From the NCBI GenBank assembly GCA_020348305.1, contig CP070746.1, forward strand, positions 6,681,160-6,720,483: DNA of 39,324 nt. The letters run 5' to 3'. Position 1 is the first letter of the stretch, and every line of letters begins with the position of its first letter. Below are positions 17,306 to 26,277 of this stretch, in pieces. This DNA comes from Desulfobacterales bacterium (lineage in GTDB: Bacteria; Desulfobacterota; Desulfobacteria; Desulfobacterales; JAHEIW01). Under the pieces are notes generated by a model. It had not been told where the DNA came from. It searched no databases and worked only from the letters and a program-made list of their open reading frames with translations. The position numbers and the translations under genes are program-made.

Positions 17306-18508
17306 ATGGTTGACATATTAGAAGGCATTCGAATTGTCAGTTTCACACACTTTTTATTTGGTCCAATGGGAATCCAGACGCTCGCTGATCTTGGAGCCGA
17401 TGTTATCGCCATAGAGCCGTTAAACGGTAGCTGGCAGCGGAACTGGGGTGCCGAGGGCAATAAGATGGTGGATGGTCAGAGCGTTCTGTTCCTCTCCGTG
17501 GACCGCAACAAGCGCAGCATCGCCATTGACCTCAAATCACCCAAAGGGTATGAAATCACTAATAAAATCATTGCTTCCTCCGATGTTCTCGCAACCAATT
17601 ACCGCTCGGGTGTGCTTGATAAACTCGGCTTTGGCTATGAAGTTCTAAAGAAAGACAATCCTGGGCTCATCTATGCTGCCGCAACCGGGTACGGACCGGA
17701 CGGTCCTTACGTTAAGCGGCCAGGCCAGGACCTTCTTATCCAGGCCATGTCGGGGCTAGCCGCTATAACAGGCCCCCCTGATAGTGGACCGCGAAACGTT
17801 GGTGTGTCAGCTGTGGACCACCATGGAGCGGCTCTGTTGGCATTAGGTATAGTGTCTGCGCTTTTTCGCAAGGAGCGAACGGGAAAGGGGAGCCGGGTCG
17901 ATGTAGACTTATTGGCATCCGCTATCGATCTGCAGATGGAGACCTTTGTATGTTTCCTAAACGGTCCGCGTCCAGAATCGGTGGTTCCACCTAAGTGGAT
18001 TGGTGGATGGCACTATGAAGCGCCTTACGGTATCTATGCTACGAAAGATGGCCACATTGCAATTTCGCTGACGAGCCTGAAAGTTTTAGGCGAGGCTTTA
18101 TCGTCACCAGAGGTGGCCGCCTTCGACGATGCCGATAATTACAAAAAACGTGAAGAGATTGCTCCGCTTATAGCAAAGATCATTGCTACCAAGACGACTG
18201 CAGAGTGGGGTGAGAATTTCGATAAGCACAATATTTGGTATTCACCTGTCAACGATTATGCGGCAGTGGCGGATGATCCACAGGTGCGTCACAAAGGTTG
18301 TTTCATTCCCATCACAGGATCGACAGGCTCTCCAATTACCCTGGTTACCCATCCTATCCGCTATGACGGCGAGGTTCCAGAGATCCGTTTACCTCCTCAG
18401 CCTCTAGGTGCCCAAACCGCCGAGATTTTAGAAGAGATAGGATATTCAAGAAAGGAAATTGCCGATTTTGAAAAGCAAGGCATCATAATATGCCATCATC
18501 ATAACTGA
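17306..18508 (+). CDS. Family III CoA-transferase (CaiB/BaiF type)
   Basis: A 400-residue enzyme that moves CoA between carboxylic acids, activating a substrate for degradation. Family landmarks: LEGIRIVSFTHFLFGPMG at the start, ADLGADVIAIEPLNG, the NKRSIAIDLKSPKG block, ATNYRSGVLDKLGFGY, and VDHHGAALLALGIVSALF with the candidate catalytic aspartate D171. The second lobe (about 210-330) and the closing PPQPLGAQTAEILEEIGYS are present, so it is full length. The ATG at 17306 is chosen because GGAGG sits seven bases before it; an in-frame ATG 16 codons earlier lacks one. It stands between the DapB-like gene and the SDR pair. The acid it activates is unknown. Confidence 0.9.
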   Translation: MVDILEGIRIVSFTHFLFGPMGIQTLADLGADVIAIEPLNGSWQRNWGAEGNKMVDGQSVLFLSVDRNKRSIAIDLKSPKGYEITNKIIASSDVLATNYRSGVLDKLGFGYEVLKKDNPGLIYAAATGYGPDGPYVKRPGQDLLIQAMSGLAAITGPPDSGPRNVGVSAVDHHGAALLALGIVSALFRKERTGKGSRVDVDLLASAIDLQMETFVCFLNGPRPESVVPPKWIGGWHYEAPYGIYATKDGHIAISLTSLKVLGEALSSPEVAAFDDADNYKKREEIAPLIAKIIATKTTAEWGENFDKHNIWYSPVNDYAAVADDPQVRHKGCFIPITGSTGSPITLVTHPIRYDGEVPEIRLPPQPLGAQTAEILEEIGYSRKEIADFEKQGIIICHHHN

Positions 18509-18546
18509 TCACAGCGATATCTGTAAGAGTCCAAAAAATGAAATGA

Positions 18547-18579
18547 CCCCCCCCTCTTTATTTTAAAATTTTGGGGGGG
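18547..18579. terminator. C8/G7 inverted repeat after the CoA-transferase gene
   Basis: A run of eight C (18547-18554) and seven G (18573-18579) can pair around an AT-rich core that contains attttaaaat. It lies 38 nt after the stop codon and faces the convergent SDR gene. It may act as a terminator in one or both directions, although no T-run follows. Confidence 0.4.
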
Positions 18580-18678
18580 CACAAGTGAGATGCAGGTATA
18601 TGTTTGCTAGTAATTAAAGTAGAAAGAATGCGTCTTAGTGAGATACCGAAAACAACCATGATGTTGTGTTGTTTGTCA

Positions 18679-19446
18679 TCAATGCAACCATAGCCCTCCT
18701 GTCACATTGATGGATTGGCCGGTCATGTATGAGGCTTCTTCTGAAACCAGAAAAGCCACTGCGCTGGCGATTTCCTCGGGTTTGCCTAAGCGTCCCAAAG
18801 GGATTATCTTGGCTCGCTCAGATGCAGTCGGCAACCCGTAAGCTTGTCCTTCACGCTGCACCTTTTCACGCATGGCTGTTTCCGCGATGATTCCAGGGCA
18901 AACAGCATTCACCCGCACACCCATAGCCGCAACTTCCCGTGCCAGCGTCTGTGTAATAGAGATGACAGCCGCTTTCGTCGCACTGTAGGCTCCGAAGTTG
19001 GGCGCGCCCAATTTGCCGTTCCAGGAGGCGATGTTCACTATGCTTCCCCGGCGTTGCGTCACCATTCCGGGAAGCACTGCCTGGCAACAAAATAAGACAG
19101 CATCAACGTTTACCCGAAATAGCTCCCGCCAATCATCTTCTGAGAAATTTGCCAAAGGACCCAGCTGCACAATTCCCGCGTTATTTACCAAAAGGTGGAT
19201 CTGACCTAGAGCTTCTGTGGCCTCTTCCACCATTCGAAACGAATCAGCCTTATTTCCTACATCGCAAATGATGGCTTCCGCCTGCCCGGCACTTTCTCGT
19301 AGTTCCTGAGCCACCCGGTTTGCTCCGTTTGCATCCACATCTGCGACGGCCACGGCATATCCCGCCTTGGCCAGGCGGTAGGCAATAGCCCGTCCAATCC
19401 CTGCTCCAGCCCCTGTGACAATTGCTACTTGTCTATCCTTGCTCAT
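18679..19446 (-). CDS. Short-chain dehydrogenase/reductase (SDR), first of a pair
   Basis: A 255-residue classical SDR, an NAD(P)-dependent alcohol/ketone oxidoreductase. Cofactor motif TGAGAGIG (11-18), NNAG (88-91) and catalytic S141, Y154 and K158 (YSATK) are all present, and it ends with the usual YMTGQSINVTGG. Aspartate after the second strand (VADVD) suggests NAD rather than NADP. It lies 16 nt downstream of another SDR on the same strand, so the two are probably one transcript; such pairs often carry out successive or opposite oxidations of a hydroxy acid or sugar acid. The ribosome site AGGACAGC before the ATG is moderate. Confidence 0.92.
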   Translation of the reverse strand: MSKDRQVAIVTGAGAGIGRAIAYRLAKAGYAVAVADVDANGANRVAQELRESAGQAEAIICDVGNKADSFRMVEEATEALGQIHLLVNNAGIVQLGPLANFSEDDWRELFRVNVDAVLFCCQAVLPGMVTQRRGSIVNIASWNGKLGAPNFGAYSATKAAVISITQTLAREVAAMGVRVNAVCPGIIAETAMREKVQREGQAYGLPTASERAKIIPLGRLGKPEEIASAVAFLVSEEASYMTGQSINVTGGLWLH

Positions 19447-19462
19447 GCTGTCCTCCTATGGC

Positions 19463-20215
19463 TCATGTGATACTTCTTCCGCCGTCCACATGCAGGGTGA
19501 TTCCAGTGGCCATTTCCGAATCGGAAGAGGCCAAGAAAATGGCCGCTCCTACTAAGTTTTCCGGATTCATCACCCTGCCTAACGGGATTCGTGCCAGCCG
19601 CATTTTCAAGAAATCCTCATCTTCCAGATCCTTACGATTGATGTCGGTTCGCGTCAGTCCTGGAGCAAGAGCATTGACACGTATTCCGTACTGTGCTAAT
19701 TCCAGCGCCATGCACTTTGTCAGCATAGCTACCCCAGCTTTGGAGATACAATAGGCGGTCATCCGCTGGGAAGGGAAACCGGCTGCTTCCGACGAAATAT
19801 TGATAATCGTTCCGGAACTGCGCGCTTTCATTCGTGTGGTCACTGCTTGTCCGACAAGGTAGTACCCTTTTAAATTCACACCAAGCATCCAGTCCCAGTC
19901 AGCTTCCTCAAGGTCAAGGAAGAACACGCGCTTCTGCACCCCGGCGTTATTCACCAAGATGTCAATCGGTCCGAGTTTATCCCAGACTTCAATCACCATC
20001 GCCTCAACTTCTTCTCGTTTAGAGATGTCGGCCCTGACGGCCAATGCCTGACCTCCCAACGACTCGATCTCCCGAACAGTGCTATGCGCCTCCTCGGTGT
20101 GACTGACATAGTTCACAGCGACATTAGCACCTTCACGAGCAAATCCCAGAGCAATTGCGCGACCGATACTTCGTGATCCTCCAGTGACAAGGGCGACTTG
20201 CTTTTTAAGCTTCAT
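19463..20215 (-). CDS. Short-chain dehydrogenase/reductase (SDR), second of a pair (FabG/gluconate dehydrogenase-like)
   Basis: A 250-residue classical SDR with TGGSRSIGRA (11-20), NNAG (89-92), catalytic S142, Y155 and K159 (YCISK), and the C-terminal ATGITLHVDGG. The absence of an acidic residue after the second strand (VNYVSHT) favours NADP. It is upstream gene of the two-SDR unit; AGGAGAATCC lies before the ATG. It resembles FabG and 2-deoxy-gluconate/gluconate dehydrogenases, but sequence alone does not give the substrate. It is divergently oriented to the DapA-like gene across a 258-nt spacer that probably holds both promoters. Confidence 0.92.
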   Translation of the reverse strand: MKLKKQVALVTGGSRSIGRAIALGFAREGANVAVNYVSHTEEAHSTVREIESLGGQALAVRADISKREEVEAMVIEVWDKLGPIDILVNNAGVQKRVFFLDLEEADWDWMLGVNLKGYYLVGQAVTTRMKARSSGTIINISSEAAGFPSQRMTAYCISKAGVAMLTKCMALELAQYGIRVNALAPGLTRTDINRKDLEDEDFLKMRLARIPLGRVMNPENLVGAAIFLASSDSEMATGITLHVDGGRSIT

Positions 20216-20473
20216 GGTGGATTCTCCTATCTATGGATTTAGACAACATCAGCATTTGTCAGGCTTCGTCATAGGAAATAAGTGAAACCGATTTTTCAGT
20301 TTAGGAACATAGAAGAATTTGTTCCCGGAGTCAATGGAGAAACTTGAATGTGGAACTGATCCGGGATGTATGGTATGAACATATAAAAACCTAACCCGAA
20401 TAAAACGGAACCGACGGGAAAATTGACTATTGACAATTGAATATTGAAAATTTGTAGAAATGGAGGAATTGAC

Positions 20474-21424
20474 ATGTCCGAAAGATATATTCCAGGTGGC
20501 GTTATTCCAGCCGTTTTAATGCCTTTTGATTTTGAACTGAGGATTGATGAAACAGCCTACCGGAGTCATTTACGCGATATTCGATCTGTCGGCAGTATAT
20601 CAGCCTTGACAGTTAATGGCCATTCAAGTGAAATACATGCCCTTTCTTTGGATGAACAAAGGCGGATTCTTTATATCTCCCTCGATGAAGTCGGAGATGA
20701 TTTGCCGATCGTATGCGGAATTTATGCCGACGGATCACAGAGGGCAGCGGAGCTCGCTAAACAGGCAGAATCCGCAGGGGCCACATGTCTGCTGATCTTC
20801 CCCAGCAGTGTGTTTCTGTTTGGAGCTCAGAGCAGAACCGAGATGGTCATAAACCACTACAGCGTAATTGCTGAAAAGACTGACCTTTCAATGATCGCTT
20901 TTAATTATCCCCTTGCGGGGGGCTTGGGTTATGCAACTGAGACATTGGTACAGCTCACAGAGGCAATTCCACAAGTGGTAGCAATCAAGGATTTATGCAA
21001 TAACCCCGTCCAGCACGAGATGAACATTCGGACCTTGCACAATATAGGGCGGTCTTCTTCAATTTTGACTACCCATAGCGCATGGCTTATGAGTTCGCTT
21101 GTCATGGGAGCAGATGGCCTTCTATCCGGTGCCGGCAGCGTAATCGCAGATCTCCAAGTTCTGCTCTGGAAAGCCGTCCAAAACAAAGATTTAGCCGAAG
21201 CCCAGGCTTTGAATGATCGCATATGGTCTATTACCAATGTATTTTACGCAGACCCTTTTGTAGACTGTCACAATAGAATGAAAGAAGCTCTAGTTATCCT
21301 CGGTCGCCAGAAAAATGCTTATGTCAGACCCCCGCTGATGAAACTGGGGGATAAGGAACTCTCAAGGATCAAGGAAGGTTTAATAAAGAGCGGCATATCA
21401 GAAAAGCTAACGAAGAACGTTTAA
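20474..21424 (+). CDS. DapA-family (DHDPS/NAL) Schiff-base aldolase
   Basis: A 316-residue TIM-barrel lyase or dehydratase of the dihydrodipicolinate synthase / N-acetylneuraminate lyase family. These act on pyruvate-type or keto-acid substrates through a lysine Schiff base. The lysine is K172 (VVAIKD) and the catalytic tyrosine Y145 (IAFNYP). The usual GTTGE loop reads NGHSSEIHAL, a departure seen in catabolic paralogs, so lysine synthesis is unlikely. The ATG at 20474 follows TGGAGGAATT; an upstream in-frame start would add ten residues with no ribosome site. An FAD oxidoreductase follows on the same strand 145 nt on. Confidence 0.88.
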   Translation: MSERYIPGGVIPAVLMPFDFELRIDETAYRSHLRDIRSVGSISALTVNGHSSEIHALSLDEQRRILYISLDEVGDDLPIVCGIYADGSQRAAELAKQAESAGATCLLIFPSSVFLFGAQSRTEMVINHYSVIAEKTDLSMIAFNYPLAGGLGYATETLVQLTEAIPQVVAIKDLCNNPVQHEMNIRTLHNIGRSSSILTTHSAWLMSSLVMGADGLLSGAGSVIADLQVLLWKAVQNKDLAEAQALNDRIWSITNVFYADPFVDCHNRMKEALVILGRQKNAYVRPPLMKLGDKELSRIKEGLIKSGISEKLTKNV

Positions 21425-21569
21425 TATTCACACAGGAACTACTACCAGTCGTTCTCAAAGTGTTGTCTTAATGAATTAAAAATGTATAAGATGATTCGAT
21501 CTCGATTAGGATAACATTAACCTATCATTTACAGCGCTGGAAATTAATCTTTTTTTGGGAGAGGACAAA

Positions 21570-22820
21570 ATGGATTTCATCACCGAGCCGGAGAGAAAAA
21601 TACCTGTTGTGGCCAACGTTGACCTATTGGTCTGCGGCGGGGGCTTTGCCGGGGTTGCCGCCGCCTTGAGTGCGGTCAAATGCGGAGCCAAAGTTCTGCT
21701 GCTGGAGAAGTACGGGTTTCTTGGCGGACTCGTTACCGCCTCACTGGTGATCACAACCCCACCGTTGAACAACGGCATCAACATCGAAATCGCCGATCGA
21801 CTTAAAAAAAGAAACGTCTACATTCCATGTCGGCACTCCGGTCCGGACACGGAATGGTTGGAAATGCGGTCGGTAGACCCGGAGATCGTCAAATATGAAT
21901 TTATTCGCATGCTCCAGGAACAGAACGTCGACTTTCTCCTCCATACCTTCATTGTCGACGCTATTACTGAAGATAATGTTATTAAGGGCATCGTTATGGA
22001 AAACAAAGCCGGCCGGATGGCGGTAATGGCCAAAATGATTATCGATGCGACAGGCGATGCCGATATCGCTGCCTTCGCCGATGCGCCGTTCAGAGAAATC
22101 AAGAAGCCAATGACGATGATGTACAATCTTGTCGGAATTGACATCGGCAAGGCCGTTGAGTATCTCGGAAACTGGAGCAATCTTAAGAAGATCGTCAAGG
22201 AGGCAATGGACTGTGGAAAGATTTCGTTTGACCTAGGAATCTATCCCGACTTCGGTGCTCCGGGTGTACACGCGGAAGAACTCGTATACAGCGGGCAACT
22301 CAACGTTTGGTCCGGTATGCTTCACGGCATGAGTGGAATCGATCCCTGGGATCTGACCAAAGCCGAAATCATTACGCGCGAACATGTCATGCGACTGACC
22401 GCCTTTCTAAAAAAGCAGGTGCCGGGCTTTGAAAACTGCAGAATTGAGTGTACATCAACCCAGGTCGGTGTGCGGGCATCACGCCAGATCTTCGGTGAGG
22501 CTTCGCCAAAGATGGATGAAGTCAAACACATTAAGTTTGATGACACCGTCGCAAAACCATATGCGAAAAGCTCCCTGCGGCTGCCCTACGGCTGCATTAT
22601 GCCCCAAAAGGTCAACAATTTGCTGGTGGCCGGCCGTTGCATTTCAGCGGAGGAGGAGGCCCTGGGGATGCTTCGCCTTTGGCCCGTTTGCTCCATAACC
22701 GGACAGGCTGCGGGTACGGCAGCAGCACTCTCTCTAAAGCAAGGTGTTATGCCCAAGCAGTTAGATATAAAAATTCTGCAGAAAACACTCATCGAGCAAG
22801 GCATGGATCTGGGATTGTAA
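21570..22820 (+). CDS. FAD-dependent oxidoreductase (FAD_oxidored family)
   Basis: A 416-residue flavoprotein with an N-terminal dinucleotide-binding motif VCGGGFAGVAAALSA (about 21-35), the acidic residue closing the second strand (LLLEKYGFLGGLVT), MIIDATGDADIAAF and the C-terminal FAD-binding segment NNLLVAGRCISAEEEALGML followed by SITGQAAGTAAAL. This fits the FAD_oxidored group, which includes fumarate-reductase-like dehydrogenases and xanthan-type oxidoreductases of unknown substrate. ATG 21570 follows GGGAGAGGAC. It probably shares a transcript with the DapA-like gene and could oxidise or reduce its product, which is inference. Confidence 0.88.
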   Translation: MDFITEPERKIPVVANVDLLVCGGGFAGVAAALSAVKCGAKVLLLEKYGFLGGLVTASLVITTPPLNNGINIEIADRLKKRNVYIPCRHSGPDTEWLEMRSVDPEIVKYEFIRMLQEQNVDFLLHTFIVDAITEDNVIKGIVMENKAGRMAVMAKMIIDATGDADIAAFADAPFREIKKPMTMMYNLVGIDIGKAVEYLGNWSNLKKIVKEAMDCGKISFDLGIYPDFGAPGVHAEELVYSGQLNVWSGMLHGMSGIDPWDLTKAEIITREHVMRLTAFLKKQVPGFENCRIECTSTQVGVRASRQIFGEASPKMDEVKHIKFDDTVAKPYAKSSLRLPYGCIMPQKVNNLLVAGRCISAEEEALGMLRLWPVCSITGQAAGTAAALSLKQGVMPKQLDIKILQKTLIEQGMDLGL

Positions 22821-23240
22821 AACAATTTTCTGTTTCTTGAAATATTTACAAAATATGAGCAGCGCTATTTCCTGGTCGCCGAAAATGACCGGCCTTATAC
22901 TCTTGAATTTGTACTATCAGTGTGTTAATCAATGCATATTGGTTCCGGTTAATGCGGGTTGATTATCAATTTCCCAAAAAGGACGCATCACATGATACGA
23001 TTAGGGTTATTATCTTTTCCCAATTACATCGTGATTGCAGCGTAAGCGGGACATGGGCCTTATCTTTTTTTAGGTCCTCACGATAGCCGCTATTTCGGAG
23101 TTACCCTGGGTCACAACCGCAGCGATTTTTTTGCGCTCAACGCTGGAAGGCGCCGCGTTTGCGATCAGACACGTGATTGAAATTCTGGAGGTAGATGGGG
23201 GCTTGGATATCCAAGGAAATTCGTATTGGAGGGAAATCTT
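22821..23240. other. Intergenic gap with possible gene debris
   Basis: About 420 nt. In the half from 23060 onward, plus-strand frames give short protein-like runs (DSRYFGVTLGHNRSDFFAL; TLEGAAFAIRHVIEILEV), and a minus frame also stays open for 66 codons, so coding debris is likely but cannot be assigned. The ribosome site ggaggg of the VOC gene is at its end. Confidence 0.3.
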
Positions 23241-23627
23241 ATGCAGACATACCGCGTCGATCATATTCACTTAATTAGCCCAGACATTGAGAACACAAAA
23301 AGATGGTACTGCGACATATTCGGGGGCAACGTCACGCTTGAAGGCGAATTTAAGGGAAACAAGGTCTATTATGTGGACTTGAACGGCTTTAATATCATTC
23401 TCATCGAGCAGTTGCCCGACGAAAAGCCGCTGCCCGCCACCATCCAGAGCCGTGAGGGGCTGGATCACTTCGGGTTAGCTGTAGAAGACATGGATGCCGC
23501 ATCGGCGGAGCTCAAGGCTAAGGGTGTAAAGTTCGTCGTGGAACCCCTTCAAGTACGTCCGGGTCTGCGAATTGCTTATGTGGAGGCTCCAGATAAAGTA
23601 CGCATCGAGCTCAGCGAGCGCAAGTAA
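23241..23627 (+). CDS. VOC-superfamily protein (glyoxalase/epimerase-like)
   Basis: A 128-residue single vicinal-oxygen-chelate module pair: first beta-alpha-beta-beta-beta unit from VDHIHLISPDIENTKRWY, second from LDHFGLAVEDMDAASAEL. Metal-ligand candidates are H8 in the first unit, the histidine of LDHFG in the second, and the glutamate of the final VRIELSE. The family includes glyoxalase I, methylmalonyl-CoA epimerase, dioxygenases and resistance proteins; none can be chosen from sequence. ATG 23241 follows GGAGGG; an in-frame TTG five codons earlier is not needed. It is convergent with the aconitase X operon. Confidence 0.88.
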   Translation: MQTYRVDHIHLISPDIENTKRWYCDIFGGNVTLEGEFKGNKVYYVDLNGFNIILIEQLPDEKPLPATIQSREGLDHFGLAVEDMDAASAELKAKGVKFVVEPLQVRPGLRIAYVEAPDKVRIELSERK

Positions 23628-23786
23628 ATCTGGATATCCGAGAAGATCTATATTTAGCTACACCTTGGTCCAATAATCAATTCAATCAATAATTTCCGGA
23701 TTTGCGAGATTCAAAGACTTAACTTTCAGGATGTTACCTCTTGTGCCGGATACCGAATATGGACATTTGTTCCCAATTCAAGGGTC

Positions 23787-24203
23787 CTATTTCTTTTTGG
23801 TAATTTCAACAATCCCTCTATCGGCATCTACTTTGACCCAATCCCCGGTCTCAATGATCTCTGTGGGATCCTTATCAAGCTCCGTGACCGTAGGCACACG
23901 CATAACAACTGCCCCTATGCCGGTAAGAGAGCTGATGTCTCTGATAATCATGGCCTTGGGAGACTGACCTGCCATGCGAATAACCTGAGCTACGGTTGAC
24001 CAGCCGGAGGATCCCTTGGCCGCTGGAAAAACAAAGATCTTGTCTTTAAAGCTTTGGCCCCAGAGCTCATGGTTTCTTTCCGTAATGATGCCTTTTACCG
24101 CATGGACTCCTCCCCAGGTAGATATGGTCTGCTTAGTCACCAAGGCTTCGCCTTCTGAAATACCACCCACAACTTTTCTACCATTTAATAGTATTCGACT
24201 CAT
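23787..24203 (-). CDS. Aconitase X small (swivel-domain) subunit
   Basis: A 138-residue swivelling beta/alpha domain of the aconitase X small-subunit family (formerly DUF126): MSRILLNGRKVVGG, then SEGEALVTKQTISTWGGVHA, PAAKGSSGWSTV and GDWVKVDADRGIVEI. It pairs with the large subunit to form a dehydratase active site. The serine-rich KGSSGWS loop is the family's substrate-contacting element. ATG 24203 overlaps the large subunit's stop in an ATGA, which signals translational coupling and 1:1 production; GAGGAGAAC precedes it. Known aconitase X enzymes dehydrate cis-3-hydroxy-L-proline or mevalonate 5-phosphate. It is the last gene of the minus-strand cluster. Confidence 0.92.
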   Translation of the reverse strand: MSRILLNGRKVVGGISEGEALVTKQTISTWGGVHAVKGIITERNHELWGQSFKDKIFVFPAAKGSSGWSTVAQVIRMAGQSPKAMIIRDISSLTGIGAVVMRVPTVTELDKDPTEIIETGDWVKVDADRGIVEITKKK

Positions 24204-25477
24204 TTTAGTTCTCCTCTCCATTTGCCGGTTATTGCAGCATCTATACACTCTTCCATTGTACCGTAAAAGACATCCACACCACCGATCGCTGGGGCATAAT
24301 GAGCGTGTTTAGCCGAATCGGTAGCTACGATATTCGTGCCTTTAGGAAACAAATTGGCATTCAGCGGACAGCTATCTGTCATCAGCTGTCCCCCGGCTTT
24401 TTTAATAATGTCGGTGAAGCCATTTCGATCGGCGATGGATTTTAGCTGGTAGGCTGTCCAAATCCATAAGTCTACATTTTCATGGATCTTTTTGCCATCT
24501 AGCAATTGAGCTACATCTCTTAGCTGCTCTAAGGAATAATGGGGACAGCCGATATTTACGAGATCGACATTGTTGTCTTTGGCTGAGTTTAGATGATCAT
24601 AGGTTTGCCGGCGTTCTGATTCTCCGTATGTTATCGCTTCTTGAGGCTTGTTTCCGCTGAAAGCCGCTTCCATGGTAGGAGCCTCCGGGGTCACCCCTAT
24701 GATGTGATACATCATAATCCCGCCGGAGGAAGCTCCAGCGGAATTAAGGCCTTTAAGCATGCTGATATTCGGAATCCGATTAAATTTTAGATTATAAACA
24801 GGCACGGCCAATTGACACATTTCGCCGACGTAATAACCCAAAAGATACCAGTCCATAATACTATTGACATCAAAATGTACGTCGACTAGGTGGGTGCCTC
24901 GCCGGTTTTCATCCAAATGGAATCCCCATAATGGCACCTTACCGGTTAGTGCAGATGGAAAAGCGCTGTGGGCCCCTTCTGTGTTAGTCCGGGCTCCCAG
25001 AACGGCATTACAGAAAGGGACCGCAGAGGATTCGGTCCAGGCGCAGTGCTCACCCTTCGTCGGCACATTTCCAACCTGGTAAGGCGTGCAAGTGGCGCTC
25101 AGGCTGATACCGGTTCTGATGGAATACTTGCGAATGGACTCCATCAGCATATGCAAACTTTCCGGCGCGCCCATGATCTTCCAGCGTTCTAGATCCATGG
25201 CCCAAATGTGTGTAGTATTGAAGGTTTTAACATAATCCACGACGATTTTCTCATCAGTATCCAGCAGAAATTTTGAGGCCAGCTCATCGCCGTCCAAGAT
25301 CTTAATCACCTCGGGATAAGGATGAAATCCTACGAAAAGGTGCACATTGTTGGTGTCGACAAATCGTTCAGCACCAAGGGCATCTGCATAGAGAACCAGA
25401 ATTTCCATGGCTCGTTGCTGCGCACGACCATGTTTGCCATCCAGCATTTCCTGTTCATCTTTGGCTAATTTAACCAT
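24200..25477 (-). CDS. Aconitase X large (catalytic) subunit
   Basis: A 425-residue AcnX large subunit (formerly DUF521). Three cysteines at family positions, C130 (SATCTPYQ), C311 (NIGCPHYS) and C370 (MTDSCPLN), are the likely iron-sulfur ligands, and the surrounding blocks TKGEHCAWTESSA, GARTNTEGAHSAFPSALTG and AGASSGG are intact. AcnX enzymes are dehydratases; characterised ones use cis-3-hydroxy-L-proline (bacteria) or mevalonate 5-phosphate (archaea). Large and small subunits are separate here, overlapping by four bases. The next gene upstream is 26 nt away and the set is led by a LeuA/homocitrate-synthase-like gene. AGGAGAGTC precedes the start. The substrate is unknown. Confidence 0.93.
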   Translation of the reverse strand: MVKLAKDEQEMLDGKHGRAQQRAMEILVLYADALGAERFVDTNNVHLFVGFHPYPEVIKILDGDELASKFLLDTDEKIVVDYVKTFNTTHIWAMDLERWKIMGAPESLHMLMESIRKYSIRTGISLSATCTPYQVGNVPTKGEHCAWTESSAVPFCNAVLGARTNTEGAHSAFPSALTGKVPLWGFHLDENRRGTHLVDVHFDVNSIMDWYLLGYYVGEMCQLAVPVYNLKFNRIPNISMLKGLNSAGASSGGIMMYHIIGVTPEAPTMEAAFSGNKPQEAITYGESERRQTYDHLNSAKDNNVDLVNIGCPHYSLEQLRDVAQLLDGKKIHENVDLWIWTAYQLKSIADRNGFTDIIKKAGGQLMTDSCPLNANLFPKGTNIVATDSAKHAHYAPAIGGVDVFYGTMEECIDAAITGKWRGELK

Positions 25478-25503
25478 ACGACTCTCCTTTCTTATTTTTG
25501 TAA

Positions 25504-26211
25504 CTATCCGTCCGAAGCGGATGGTGCGTACATTACGAATTCCAAGAAAGAATATTCTTCATATTTATCTTTAAACTTACCAAGCATATCTTGATGCTGG
25601 TCGTTAATCTGCTGCCAGTCTTTTTCTTTCGGAAAATACTGTGATGCGAGCTCAAACACCAGCAGATATTTTTGTTGGCCAGGTCCACCGCCGTAGATCT
25701 CCCGCTCACCCGTCATAATATTGGAGACCTCCTCATCGATTTGATAAAGCCGGCAACGATAAACATCTGTCAATGCTGATATCTCGGGTAGATAAGTTTT
25801 GGTGATCCACTCGCGTGTATCATTTTCGGATTCGGCCTCGATATTAAAGCGGATAACATAGTTATAGGGTGCCTCGGTGGCCACCGGCTTGCCCTCAGAT
25901 ATAACCAGAAAGTAGATATTGCGGATGTTGTTGTTGAAGTAGGTCAGCGCTTTTTTGGTCCACGGCGTGGAGTTATTCAGAGCATGAAGATAGGGTTCAC
26001 TTTGCAGGACATCGGTATCCGTTGTTTCATATGACATAAAATAAGTCGATGCATTGTCAACGCCCCTGTATCGCCGGCCGACAATGAACCCAGGGATACT
26101 GACACGCTCGGTCATATGCTCACAGTTATGCCATTTTTGGACTTCGAGAAGATTTTCATCATCAATATCTGTCCAAAAAGCCATTATCCCTTTTGCATCA
26201 TATTGTTTCAT
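25504..26211 (-). CDS. Two-repeat dimeric alpha/beta-barrel protein of unknown function
   Basis: A 235-residue soluble protein that looks like two tandem ferredoxin-like (dimeric alpha-beta barrel) units: residues about 5-95 with GIMAFWTDIDDENLLEVQKW and HNCEHMTERVSIPGF, and about 115-230 with YVIRFNIEAE, TYLPEISALTDVYRCRLYQ and YLLVFELASQYF. The H-N-C-E-H segment in the first unit could bind a metal or ligand. This fold is used by small monooxygenases, EthD-type and many accessory proteins. ATG 26211 is preferred to the in-frame TTG two codons before it. It is placed between the synthase and aconitase X genes, so it probably serves the same pathway; I cannot name its reaction. Confidence 0.7.
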   Translation of the reverse strand: MKQYDAKGIMAFWTDIDDENLLEVQKWHNCEHMTERVSIPGFIVGRRYRGVDNASTYFMSYETTDTDVLQSEPYLHALNNSTPWTKKALTYFNNNIRNIYFLVISEGKPVATEAPYNYVIRFNIEAESENDTREWITKTYLPEISALTDVYRCRLYQIDEEVSNIMTGEREIYGGGPGQQKYLLVFELASQYFPKEKDWQQINDQHQDMLGKFKDKYEEYSFLEFVMYAPSASDG

Positions 26212-26238
26212 GATCAAATGACTCCCATGAGGTTGATA

Positions 26239-26260
26239 CCTGAATCTTGCAAAATTCAGG
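26239..26260. other. Small intercistronic hairpin
   Basis: cctgaat and attcagg pair perfectly (7 bp) around an 8-nt loop between the synthase stop and the next start. There is no T-run, so it may tune RNA stability rather than terminate. Confidence 0.4.
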
Positions 26261-26277
26261 TGATCGTTCTTTCGTGT

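Noticed and set aside
18547..18579. Terminal inverted repeat of an insertion sequence
   Set aside because: Only a C-run/G-run pair with no transposase; a terminator is simpler.
16111..21424. Lysine biosynthesis pathway from DapA and DapB homologs
   Set aside because: Both have altered active-site blocks, are separated by catabolic genes, and no other lysine genes are near.
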